From NCBI RefSeq assembly GCF_000317515.1, contig NC_019740.1, positions 28,472 through 92,471 on the forward strand: 64,000 nucleotides of DNA, given 5' to 3'. Under the pieces are notes generated by a model. The model made no database searches. It had not been told where the DNA came from and saw only the letters and a program-made list of their open reading frames with translations. Below, one piece after another: positions 16,680 to 24,793 of this stretch (the first letter of the stretch is position 1; each line of letters opens with the position of its first letter). Source of the DNA: Allocoleopsis franciscana PCC 7113 (GTDB lineage Bacteria; Cyanobacteriota; Cyanobacteriia; Cyanobacteriales; Coleofasciculaceae). The position numbers were made by a program, and so were the translations under genes.

Positions 16680-17393
16680 ATGACCATTGCCCAATTCTTT
16701 CAAACCCTAACTGGATTCCCCCCACGCCAATTCCAACGAGAAGCGATCGCACATCTCCTCAACCGCCAAGATGTCATCCTCCGCGCCCCCACTGGTTCCG
16801 GCAAAACCGAAACCGCGATCGCACCTTTCCTGTTCGCCAAAACCCTACAGTGCGACTTCCCCAACAAGCTAATTTACGTCGTCCCCTTGAGAACCCTGGC
16901 CAACAGTTTACGCCAGCGGGCAGAAACGTTAGCGAGAACTTGGGAAACCTTTATTGAAGAGAGACGCGGAGAGGGGGAGACGCGGCGACGCGGAGAGTTT
17001 TATACAGACATCCCCGCGTCCCCTTGTCCCCGTGTCCCCGTGTCTCATCAACAACCCTCTCGCCCTTTGGTAGTAACACTGCAAACGGGAGAGAACCCAG
17101 AAGACCCTAGATTTGAGGGTGATATCGTGTTCTGTACGATCGACCAGATGTTAAGCAGCTTCCTCAATATCCCCTACTCAGTCGGTCGCGGTTCTGCCAA
17201 CGTCAACGCCGGGGCGATTTTTGCCTCCTATCTGGTCTTTGACGAACTGCACTTACTCGACCCAGACCGTTCTTTTGCTACCGTCCTCAAAGTGTTGGAA
17301 CAAGTCAAAGGTATTTCACCATTTCTGTTGATGACCGCGACGTTAACCGATGAACTTGCCACCCAGATTAAACGATTAATTGATGGTTCATAG
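16680..17393 (+). CDS. cas3: Cas3 helicase, N-terminal half (split gene)
   Basis: 237 residues holding the first RecA-like lobe of a Cas3 helicase: RQFQREAIAHLL, Walker A (RAPTGSGKTETA), the DEAH-like box (VFDELHLLDPD) and motif III (LLMTATLTDE). The frame stops at a TAG at 17391-17393 inside a short repeat insertion and resumes in the same frame at 17490, so this is one gene broken by in-frame stops. Residues about 103-120 (EERRGEGETRRRGE, then PCPRVPVSH) are coded by a G-rich tandem repeat that entered in frame. Such Cas3 helicases unwind and degrade the target after Cascade binding. Confidence 0.85.
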   Translation: MTIAQFFQTLTGFPPRQFQREAIAHLLNRQDVILRAPTGSGKTETAIAPFLFAKTLQCDFPNKLIYVVPLRTLANSLRQRAETLARTWETFIEERRGEGETRRRGEFYTDIPASPCPRVPVSHQQPSRPLVVTLQTGENPEDPRFEGDIVFCTIDQMLSSFLNIPYSVGRGSANVNAGAIFASYLVFDELHLLDPDRSFATVLKVLEQVKGISPFLLMTATLTDELATQIKRLIDGS

Positions 17394-17489
17394 TTCATGG
17401 TTCATGGTTGGTGGCAATGAGCAATGAACAAAACGCAATGAGCAATGAACAATCAACAATTAACAATTAACAATCAATACTTAAAAAAT
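17387..17489 (+). repeat. short repeat insertion splitting cas3
   Basis: Repeated TTCATGG and CAATGAGCAATGAAC/CAATTAACAATTAAC units, AT-rich and unlike the flanking coding DNA. In the cas3 frame it brings TAG at 17391 and two TGA codons. This motif type is a common dispersed cyanobacterial filler repeat. Confidence 0.8.
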
Positions 17490-19652
17490 ATGGAAATTAT
17501 TAGAGTAGAAGATGCTGATTTACAGGAGATTGAAGGAAACCGCTGTCGGACGTTTCGAGGGATATCTGAACCCCTGACGGCTGAATTTATCCTCAATGAT
17601 ATCAAACACTATCAACGCCAGCGAGTTATTATTATCTGCAATACAGTCTCTCAAGCTCAGGGATTGTTTAGAGATTTAGACGAGCTCAATCAAGACAGGG
17701 AGTTAACAATTACCCTGCTTCACTCCCGCTTTTTACCTGAAGATAGAGCTAAAAAAGAAGCTTACCTGAAAGAAACGTTTGCTCAAAACTGGCAACAGGA
17801 TAAGGATAACACCTGCCACGTTCTGATTTCTACTCAGGTGATTGAAGCAGGATTGAATATTACTTGCGAAGTAATGCACACGCATTTATGCCCGATGAAT
17901 TCTCTGCTGCAACGGGCGGGACGTTGTGCTAGATTTCGGGGCGAACGGGGTGAAGTTTACGTTTATCGGTCGTTTCAAGTTAACTCAGTTAATGCTGAAT
18001 TGGCTGAAGCTGATTTGGAGGATGAATTGGAAACCTCAACTGATACCGAGTTGTGTTCAAACTTAGTAGATAGGAGAGACAAGGGGGACAAGGGAGAGAA
18101 AATACTATGTATGAATGCAACTTATTCTGAAAAGAAGCAAAGTTTCTTGCCTTATACCAATGAGATTTGCGAATTAACTTGGGCGGTTTTACAAGAGCAT
18201 ACGGCATCCGAGCGCATCAATGAAAATGTTGGCTTTCGGATAGAAGAACAGTGGATTAACAAGGTTCACACTCCTGAAACGCTGCTGCAACAAGAGCGTA
18301 GGGCAAATAATCAGATGAATTTTGAGCAGCAGTTTAATGCGGCTTGTTTTCGAGGAGATGAATCGACGGCTAATGAGTTAATTCGGTTTGTGGATGCCCG
18401 GAGTGTGTTTGTCTGGGAAGAACCTATCTTTCTGGATGAGGAACCAATTGACCCGAAGCAGTTGTTGGCGTTTTCTGTCCCGATTTCTACGCTATGTAAA
18501 GTTTGGCAAGATGTGAAGAATTTAGGATATGAAATTGACTGGATGTTTAAACGGATTGAACATCCCAAAGGGAGAGCGACAGAAACTTATAGTCAGCCTG
18601 TTTGTATTCCAATTACCTCTCGCGAATCTCTGGTTAATAGTGTCAGGATTCTAGTTAATCCCCGCTATGTCTATTACGATGACCAAATTGGTTTATTGAT
18701 TGGTCCTGATGTCTTTAGCAATCGCTTTTCCTCACCCGATAAGCCAAAGCGGAAACTTCAGAGTGAGTACTGTTATCGCATGGATACTTATGTGGGACAT
18801 TTGGTGTTGATGTGGAAGTGCTGGCGGGAAGCGTTCCCTACAACGCTGAAGCGAAATGGGGAATTAGTGGAGACTCAAATTAGCAGTGTGCGGGATGAAC
18901 TGTTGCAGGCGGGTGGGCAGTTTATTCAAGCTAAAATTTTTCCCGATGCCAGTGAAAATGAGGCAAAGGCTCTATTTGAATATCTGGTCTTTTTTGCGGT
19001 TTTGACTCACGATTTGGGTAAGCTTCAGGTGAAGTGGCAAGAGGTGATGCGGGGGTGGCAGGCGATCGCACATTCCTCATTCAACGGCACAAATCCCCGT
19101 TCCCACCTGTTGGCTCATACTGATTATGACCCAGAAGATAAGGCACAACGCGACCAACTCAAAACCTATGAAAAGAAACACAAGCGTCCCAACCATGCGG
19201 TAGAGAGTGCGTTCCTGTCGCGGGAGATTCTGAAAAACTCTCTGTTCCCCTTGCTGCGCGATCGCTTTGGGGCGGATAGCGAACAGATTCCATATATTTG
19301 TCACGCTATCATGATGGCGTCGGGGCGTCACCACTCGGCTTGGGCGGGTGGATGGAAAATGGGGGATGTGGCGAAGGTGGGGAAGATTTTATTGCATCCA
19401 GAGGCTCGATATGCGATCGCTTCGAGTTGGCGCAGTATGGCTCGGTTTTTGCCTGAAACTTTACCGCTGCAACCTGCTAATCTGAGTCGGGAAGTGTACG
19501 CTGTTACTAAGGAATTTGACTTGAATCGATTTGATACAGCTCAAATTGAGTACCTACAATTGTACTCGCTGGTGGTTAGAGCGTTGCGACTATGCGATCA
19601 GCGATCGGTTCAATTGCTTCCAGTTAAAAGAGCCATCGAAGCAAAGTCTTAA
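17490..19652 (+). CDS. cas3: Cas3 helicase, C-terminal half with HD domain (split gene)
   Basis: About 720 residues. The second RecA lobe is clear: IICNTVSQAQGLF, LLHSRFLPEDRAKKE, LISTQVIEAGLNI and the motif VI LLQRAGRCARF. A C-terminal HD nuclease domain follows at roughly 505-610 (VLTHDLGKLQ, then RPNHAVES, and GRHHSAWAGG). The HD domain on the C-terminal side differs from the usual N-terminal HD of type I-E/I-F Cas3. Residues about 188-202 (DRRDKGDKGEK) are coded by a fragment of the GGGGACAA tandem repeat. ATG at 17490 follows the stop-containing repeat; separate translation of the two lobes is possible. Confidence 0.85.
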   Translation: MEIIRVEDADLQEIEGNRCRTFRGISEPLTAEFILNDIKHYQRQRVIIICNTVSQAQGLFRDLDELNQDRELTITLLHSRFLPEDRAKKEAYLKETFAQNWQQDKDNTCHVLISTQVIEAGLNITCEVMHTHLCPMNSLLQRAGRCARFRGERGEVYVYRSFQVNSVNAELAEADLEDELETSTDTELCSNLVDRRDKGDKGEKILCMNATYSEKKQSFLPYTNEICELTWAVLQEHTASERINENVGFRIEEQWINKVHTPETLLQQERRANNQMNFEQQFNAACFRGDESTANELIRFVDARSVFVWEEPIFLDEEPIDPKQLLAFSVPISTLCKVWQDVKNLGYEIDWMFKRIEHPKGRATETYSQPVCIPITSRESLVNSVRILVNPRYVYYDDQIGLLIGPDVFSNRFSSPDKPKRKLQSEYCYRMDTYVGHLVLMWKCWREAFPTTLKRNGELVETQISSVRDELLQAGGQFIQAKIFPDASENEAKALFEYLVFFAVLTHDLGKLQVKWQEVMRGWQAIAHSSFNGTNPRSHLLAHTDYDPEDKAQRDQLKTYEKKHKRPNHAVESAFLSREILKNSLFPLLRDRFGADSEQIPYICHAIMMASGRHHSAWAGGWKMGDVAKVGKILLHPEARYAIASSWRSMARFLPETLPLQPANLSREVYAVTKEFDLNRFDTAQIEYLQLYSLVVRALRLCDQRSVQLLPVKRAIEAKS

Positions 19653-19734
19653 TCGCTGACCTGACGACTTGAGTTTTTCAAGTTACTGGCTTAGAGTTGG
19701 GAAGCTAAACTTTTGCAATACAAGACCAAGCCTG

Positions 19735-20454
19735 ATGAACAAGCACCCAATCTTACTGTATTTCGGTGATGGGAAGGGTAGAGCCGAGCTTGTTCGTCTC
19801 ATCTTCATCTATGGCGGTGTCCCATTTGAAGATAGAAGAATTTCTTTCCAGGAATATGTGCAGATGCGGGACAATGGAGAACTGCCCTTCGGTCAGCTCC
19901 CTATTCTCGAAGTTGGTGGAACCCTGATCAGCCAGTCATGCGCGATCACTCGGTATGCGGCAAAAGAAGCCGGATTGTACCCTTGCGACAGCGTACAGGC
20001 AGCTTTATCAGATATGGTGGTTGATGCATGGAGAGATCTGCTAGACCTTCTGTACGGGTGTTATGTTGACCGGGTGGTGGAGAAGGGTCAGCTTATCATG
20101 AAAATGAGGGATGCAGCGGTGAGGCTGGAGCGATTGGATGAGTACTTTGCCGTGATTGTACCCATGCACTTGAGAAGGTTTGAGCTTCTAATTACACAAA
20201 ATCAAGACTCGACCTTCCTTGTGGGACAAGAGCTGACGTGGGCAGATCTTGCGGTGTTTGACATTCTTTCTACATTAGATGAAGCGGCTTCCCTCTGGAC
20301 AACCCCATCTACATTCTTCTACATTCCGGAGCCAGCAGGGCCTTATCGGCTCCCCAAAGAACTGCTCAAGTCATATCCAAAGCTTGAGGCGTTGAAAAAG
20401 ACAGTGAGCGAGACACCAAATATTGCAGCTTGGCTCCAGGCTCATCCCTATTAA
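19735..20454 (+). CDS. glutathione S-transferase-like protein
   Basis: 239 residues with the thioredoxin-like GST N-domain (ILLYFGDGKGRAELVRLIF, then PFGQLPILEVGGTLISQS) and an all-helical C-domain (FLVGQELTWADLAVFDIL). The pattern is like eukaryotic-type sigma/alpha GSTs, with Y as candidate glutathione-activating residue. The start at 19735 (MNKHPILLYF) is chosen by the domain boundary. It is out of place in a cas operon and occupies the site where Cascade genes would normally follow cas3. Confidence 0.85.
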   Translation: MNKHPILLYFGDGKGRAELVRLIFIYGGVPFEDRRISFQEYVQMRDNGELPFGQLPILEVGGTLISQSCAITRYAAKEAGLYPCDSVQAALSDMVVDAWRDLLDLLYGCYVDRVVEKGQLIMKMRDAAVRLERLDEYFAVIVPMHLRRFELLITQNQDSTFLVGQELTWADLAVFDILSTLDEAASLWTTPSTFFYIPEPAGPYRLPKELLKSYPKLEALKKTVSETPNIAAWLQAHPY

Positions 20455-20506
20455 TTAAGCGGGAAGTATCGCTAGTTCTGCTGTTTGTTGCTGAATACTG
20501 GTAAAA

Positions 20507-20619
20507 GTTTCAGTCCCCTTACGGGGATTAAGTTCGTGAAAAGAGGGGTTAATGAAGATTTAGAGGAGGTAAGTGGTGGGGTGTTTCAGTCCCCTTGCGG
20601 GGATTAAGTTCGTGGAAAG
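20507..20619 (-). CRISPR. CRISPR array 2: two repeats, inverted relative to array 3
   Basis: Two 37-nt repeats (20507-20543 and 20583-20619) with one 39-nt spacer between them. Read on the minus strand they start CTTT and end GGGGACTGAAAC, differing at few positions from array 3. The left copy is more degenerate, as expected for the leader-distal end. The leader-like DNA to the right is also shared with array 3. Confidence 0.9.
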
Positions 20620-20830
20620 TCCGCCATCTGAAACCTTGACGGACAGAGGGTTCTACAAAAGATTTTCGTGGGACTCTTTTTCACCCTCATTTCAGCCCCA
20701 CTAATTGAAACATAATCTCATTAACTGAGCAACTGAAAATGCTCAAACTCTTTAATTGTCAAGGTTCTGGCGTTTTTCGTGGGACTCTCCGGTTTTTCAC
20801 CCTCGCTTTGACCCACGAAAATTATTGCTG
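20620..20830 (-). promoter_or_regulatory. leader of array 2, inverted duplicate of array 3 leader
   Basis: Segments such as TCCGCCATCTGAAAC, CAGAGGGTTCTAC, TTTTCGTGGGACTC, CAACTGAAAATGCTCAAACT and TGTCAAGGTTCTGGCGTTTT recur in inverted order and orientation at 25805-26018. The rest of the gap to the next gene (20831-21024) holds nothing else recognised. An AGCAATGGAGC stretch precedes the next start without a strong ribosome binding site. Confidence 0.8.
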
Positions 20831-21024
20831 TCCTCAGGATAAGCCAACTTCCTAATCTTGTCGAGATGACAAAGCTTAATTTACTCGAATCTCGCCCAAA
20901 AAATCTTCTTCATATATATAGACTATCCGAAAGCCTCCCCAATCCCCAACTTGGAAGACCCCTCTTCCAGAGGGGAGTAGAATACTGTTCAAGATAAATC
21001 TCCAGCAATGGAGCAGCATTACAG

Positions 21025-21864
21025 ATGATAAAAAGCCTGTTAGTGGGCAAAAAATTCGGCACCTATGCCGATACCTTTCTCATGCTAGGTTTAGCACTTC
21101 TTGCAGAATATGCCCTCAAGAAAACTCAACAAAACCCATCCATCCAACTGATTGACGAAGGAACACATTATCGCATCCAATTCAAAAAACCTGTTAACTT
21201 AGAATCCATTGCCCTCCTTGCCTACACTAATCCATTTCCACCTGTCTGCGGCAAGAAAACCGACCGCAGCCAACTCCCTCCTGAAACCCCTATTTTTGAT
21301 GTTGTCGAATGGGGAGAAGTTCGCAAGCTTTACCGAGAGTATTTATATCAAAACCACGGTCGAAGAGAAACCGGAGAAGACACTCCAAAACCACCCCATC
21401 CCAGCACACAGAATAGTGCCATTCTCACCTCCATGCGCCATGACAAAAACCACAATAAACTCTGGCTAATCGGATGGGAATTGCGAGACCATTATGGCAT
21501 CTTACTTACCTCTATTTTCCAAGCCTTTAGCCAGAGCGATCGCTCGACACTGAAAACCGCAACTGAACGAGTCGCTGAGCTATTTTTTGCCGCCACGGGA
21601 TGTAAACTCTCCCTGCAAGCCAGTGCAGTAAAAGTTTATTTACCCACTTCCATTCAGGGCGTCGTTTCTGCTTACAACCTAAAAACTCGCACTCTAACCC
21701 TTAATGGTACGGCGGAAATTGGAACAACGGGGTGGGCGAGATATCGGTTCAACGACCCCGAACAGGCCAAGGTAGCGACTATCCTAGCTCATTTTGCCGA
21801 GTTTGCTGGAGTTGGACGCAAGACGGCGATGGGAATGGGGTACGTCGCTTTGCGAAGTCATTAG
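21025..21864 (+). CDS. chimeric Cas protein: effector-large-subunit-like N-part joined to Cas6 C-part
   Basis: 279 residues. The last 105 or so resemble the C-terminal half of Cas6: TGWARYRFNDPE, then LAHFAEFAGVGRKTAMGMGY, the glycine-rich loop that defines the family. The first 170 or so do not look like Cas6. They start KFGTYADTFLMLGLALLAEY and include TNPFPPVCGKKTDRSQLPPE and TSMRHDKNHNKLWLIGWELR, closer to the start of a Cas8-like effector large subunit. I infer an in-frame deletion joining the 5' end of the first effector gene to the 3' end of cas6 and removing the cas7 and cas5 genes that normally lie between. The N-part identification is weak. Pre-crRNA cleavage by this protein is doubtful because the N-terminal Cas6 fold is absent. 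Confidence 0.6.
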   Translation: MIKSLLVGKKFGTYADTFLMLGLALLAEYALKKTQQNPSIQLIDEGTHYRIQFKKPVNLESIALLAYTNPFPPVCGKKTDRSQLPPETPIFDVVEWGEVRKLYREYLYQNHGRRETGEDTPKPPHPSTQNSAILTSMRHDKNHNKLWLIGWELRDHYGILLTSIFQAFSQSDRSTLKTATERVAELFFAATGCKLSLQASAVKVYLPTSIQGVVSAYNLKTRTLTLNGTAEIGTTGWARYRFNDPEQAKVATILAHFAEFAGVGRKTAMGMGYVALRSH

Positions 21865-21867
21865 GGG

Positions 21868-22006
21868 ACGAGGGGGACAAGGAGGACAAGGGGGACAAGG
21901 GGGACAAGGGGGACAAGGGGGACAAGGGGGACAAGGGAGATAAGGGGGACAAGGGGGACAAGGAGGACAAGGAGGACAAGGAGGACAAGGAGGACAGGGG
22001 GGCAGA
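21868..22006. repeat. short tandem repeat array (GGGGGACAA-type 9-mer)
   Basis: About 15 head-to-tail units of GGGGGACAA or GGAGGACAA. It starts four bases after the stop of the chimeric cas gene and is the inverse of the arrays at 15906-16016 and 24128-24187. Confidence 0.95.
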
Positions 22007-22217
22007 TTGTTGATATCTCATAACAAACCTCTCTCTTGTCTCTAGTCCTCACCGATAACCCATTTATTTGGATTGTTAATCATGTTTACTAAACCGCTCA
22101 GAATCTGATTGTAAGTTCCGTAGAGTTGCCTTCCTTGTTCTATGTCTAAATAGGAGCATTTGACAGCAAACTTTATCCAAACTTGAGTTTCAGCCGCTTC
22201 TGCTTCGCAATCACTTA

Positions 22218-23902
22218 CTGGAGATTAGACTACGACAAACTAACTCAGCGATAACAAAAGCTGAGAAAGAAGAACAGCCAGAGAAAAAATAGAGATTAAG
22301 CAGCTTTTTTTGTCCGTTTTTTGTGTGGTGTTTTTCCTTTTTTCACTACTGGGTAACGAGTTTTTTTAGTACGTTTGTTCCCGGCTTGCCAACCCGGAGA
22401 CTTTCCACGGGGTTTGGGAGAGACAGCCGGTGTGCCAATCTCCGGTAAAAGTAATGCGAACGACTCAGCCACCCGCCCAGGAGTTAAATTTGACAGGGGT
22501 TTTTGCCAAGGAAGGTGGTGTTGTGCCACCAAGTCTCTAGCTAACCATAATTCCCAAGTCAATATGGGCATTAAATCACTCCACCTTTCACATTGGCATG
22601 GAGTACTCAGTTGAGGAACTGTCCAATGTAATCGTTGTTTAAGAAAACGATACCAGTGGTCAACAGCAAAGCGACGTAAATATTGTCGCCAAATCTCAGG
22701 CAGGGGCAGCATTTCCTGACCTACCCACACCAACCATAACGGTTGAGACTTTGAGTGTGATTGCTCCGGCAGGATACGTTCGACTAAAATTAATTGCATA
22801 GCAATTGAAGCACTACCAGAAAAATGCAGGTCTTGCCACATCCGGACTCGAAGTTGCCCAAACCTTGAGTCCTCAACTTCAACCATTTCAGTAGCTTCCC
22901 ACCAAGTTGATGAGTCGTTGAGCTTAAATTTTTGACCATGTTTTCTGGGTCGTCCCTTACCTGTATAGGCAGGAGGTGCTGAGTATAAACAACGATTAGA
23001 ACGAATCCTCATCAAAAAGTCGGCTTCTATCTGGGCTGTTTGATTGAGCAAGGAAGCATTGCCATATTCACTATCGAGTAAAATCATCGGACGTAGTGGC
23101 AAATACTTACAAGCTTGTTTGATTTGCCAAGCAGCTTTGCTAATCGGATTCTCCCAACTGGTAATCCGCTCATGTCTCAAAGGTAATGCCCAACTGCCCT
23201 TATGTTCGGGTATCCAAGCTATGGTACTGTATCCTTGACCGATACTAATCGGTTTGTTGGAAGCGATCGCACTTGGCTGATGGCAGTAAGTACGGTCTTG
23301 CAATGTTGGTGAATGAACTCTTGCCCAAGCCGTATGATCTACGGCTAAAACGGGGCGCTCCTGCACTAGTATCTGTTTGATATACAGGCGCATTAACTTG
23401 TTGCGATTCGGTCTACAGTCTTGTAGAGCTTCATATATGCTCGGCCACTTCCGTCGAAAAAAGGGACTTAAAGAAAATTCAGCTAGGCTATAGACATTGC
23501 GAGTTGTGAGTACAGCATCAGTCAACTCAAAAGTAGCATCCTGCGCGAAGTTAATTAAGTCGTAAACTTGTTGGCGAAATTCTTGAAGTTGTTTATAGTT
23601 CATGCAGGGGAGAAATGATCGATTTTGGTTAATTATCATTTTCTCCCCTTTCCCATGACTTATACATGTCAGGTTGGATGCTCTTGATTAGGGTAGACAC
23701 GGAAACACAGAACCGGAGAGACACACGCGAGAGTTTTTGTTCTGGGCAATCATCCCGGCTTGAGCTTAAGTCTGTATCATTTCATGTCAGTTTCATTGCG
23801 CTGAGTTTATTCGCGATTGGCACTCGCGAACTTGACTAATTTTTTTGCCGTAATTACTGCTTCTCTACTCGGCACTCCTTGCCATCGTAGTCTAAACTCC
23901 AG
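22218..23902 (-). mobile_element. insertion sequence (1685 bp) inside the four-helix-bundle gene
   Basis: Ends were fixed from the interrupted gene. The inverted repeats are CTGGAGATTAGACTACGA at 22218-22235 and the inverse of CTGGAGTTTAGACTACGA at 23885-23902 (17 of 18 matching). A 7-bp direct duplication, TCACTTA, flanks it (22211-22217 and 23903-23909). It encodes a single transposase on the minus strand. Confidence 0.9.
22296..23639 (-). CDS. DDE transposase (IS4/IS701-like)
   Basis: 447 residues. Candidate catalytic residues are D in VLAVDHTAWARVH, D in MILLDSEYGN and E in a late WRQYLRRFAVDHWYRFLKQR region, consistent with IS4/IS701-type transposases in which the DDE acidic residue follows a Y-(2)-R-(3)-E-(6)-K-like block. 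The C-terminus is strongly basic. A strong GGGGAG ribosome binding site lies just before the ATG at 23639. Exact IS family not certain. Confidence 0.8.
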   Translation of the reverse strand: MIINQNRSFLPCMNYKQLQEFRQQVYDLINFAQDATFELTDAVLTTRNVYSLAEFSLSPFFRRKWPSIYEALQDCRPNRNKLMRLYIKQILVQERPVLAVDHTAWARVHSPTLQDRTYCHQPSAIASNKPISIGQGYSTIAWIPEHKGSWALPLRHERITSWENPISKAAWQIKQACKYLPLRPMILLDSEYGNASLLNQTAQIEADFLMRIRSNRCLYSAPPAYTGKGRPRKHGQKFKLNDSSTWWEATEMVEVEDSRFGQLRVRMWQDLHFSGSASIAMQLILVERILPEQSHSKSQPLWLVWVGQEMLPLPEIWRQYLRRFAVDHWYRFLKQRLHWTVPQLSTPCQCERWSDLMPILTWELWLARDLVAQHHLPWQKPLSNLTPGRVAESFALLLPEIGTPAVSPKPRGKSPGWQAGNKRTKKTRYPVVKKGKTPHKKRTKKAA

Positions 23903-24127
23903 TCACTTAGTTTGGCAATAAAAGCCGCTTTGTATCTGCGCTTTCTCCAAGCTTCTGCCAAGTTAGCGCACACAGAACGTGATGAACGACGAATTTGATC
24001 GGTTAATGAATATTTTTCTTCTACAGGAAACTTTTTAGAGAGTTCAAAGATTGTCATCGCTGTATCGAATGCCAACTGAAATATCGCCAAATCTTCATGA
24101 CTCTTAAACGACTCTTTTGCCACTACA

Positions 24128-24187
24128 AAATCCCCCTTGTCCCCCTTATCTTCCTTGTCCCCCTTGTCCCCCTTGTCCCCCTTGTCC
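24128..24187. repeat. short tandem repeat array (CCCCCTTGT-type 9-mer)
   Basis: Six or seven units of CCCCCTTGT with one CCCCCTTATCTT variant. With 21868-22006 in the opposite orientation it brackets the four-helix-bundle gene. It ends about 20 bp before the cas4 start. Confidence 0.9.
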
Positions 24188-24207
24188 CATTATTTTCTGA
24201 CTAAACC

Positions 24208-24792
24208 ATGACTGAAAACTACTTACCGCTTGCGTACCTCAATGCTTGGGAATATTGTCCGCGTCGATTTTATCTGGAATACCAATTAGGAGAAATGGAG
24301 GATAACGAGCATATTCTCTTGGGACGCCATCTCCACCGCAATATTAATGAGGAGGAAATTAACGTTGAGGGCGACACCTTAATTTATCAGCAGCAATGGG
24401 TGTGGAGCGATCGCCTTTTTGTCAGCGGCATCATTGACGCGGTTGAAGCACGAGACGGTGAATTAGTCCCGGTGGAATACAAAAAGGGCAAGATGGCGCA
24501 GCACCTTAACGACCATTTTCAACTGTGTGCTGCTGCTTTGTGTTTGGAAGAACGTTTGGGATGTTGCATTACTTATGGAGAAATTTTCTACCACGGCAAT
24601 CGACGGCGGCAGAGGGTGAATTTTACGCCCCAACTGCGGGAAGCAACCGAAAATGCGATCGCATCAGCACGACTCACCGCAACAGGAAAAATGCCGCCGC
24701 CCATCGACCAGGCGAAGAAATGTCAGGCGTGTAGCTTGATTGGAATTTGCCTGCCGTTTGAAGTCAAACAACTACTTCGGGAGAACGTTTAA
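24208..24792 (+). CDS. cas4: Cas4 nuclease of the CRISPR adaptation module
   Basis: 194 residues. Cys residues for an iron-sulfur cluster are visible: one near the N-terminus (AWEYCPRRFYLEY) and three at the C-terminus (KCQACSLIGIC). The PD-(D/E)XK core is VSGIIDAVEA followed by LVPVEYKKGK. Cas4 trims prespacers and helps choose PAM-containing ends. Its stop is one base before the cas1 ATG, so the two are cotranscribed. Confidence 0.93.
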   Translation: MTENYLPLAYLNAWEYCPRRFYLEYQLGEMEDNEHILLGRHLHRNINEEEINVEGDTLIYQQQWVWSDRLFVSGIIDAVEARDGELVPVEYKKGKMAQHLNDHFQLCAAALCLEERLGCCITYGEIFYHGNRRRQRVNFTPQLREATENAIASARLTATGKMPPPIDQAKKCQACSLIGICLPFEVKQLLRENV

Positions 24793-24793
24793 G

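Larger units (their letters stand above)
22042..24123 (-). pseudogene. four-helix-bundle protein gene (S23/rRNA-intervening type) interrupted by an IS
   Basis: The N-terminal part is coded at 24123 down to about 23903 (KSHEDLAIFQLAFDTAMTIF, then QIRRSSRSVCANLAEAW and KAAFIAKLSD). The missing C-terminus is found 1.7 kb away at 22217 down to 22042 (CEAEAAETQVWIKFAVKCSY, then QILSGLVNMINN). Joining both parts across the 7-bp duplication restores a normal protein of about 130 residues. In its present state the N-part runs into the IS end and stops after a few foreign residues (WSLDYDGKECRVEKQ). These proteins form pentameric bundles; their cellular role is not established. Confidence 0.9.

Noticed and set aside
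21732..22052. Repetitive frames (DKGDKGDKG or PLVPLVPLV)
   Set aside because: They are translations of the 9-bp tandem repeat array and have no independent support. Same for 15823-16163.
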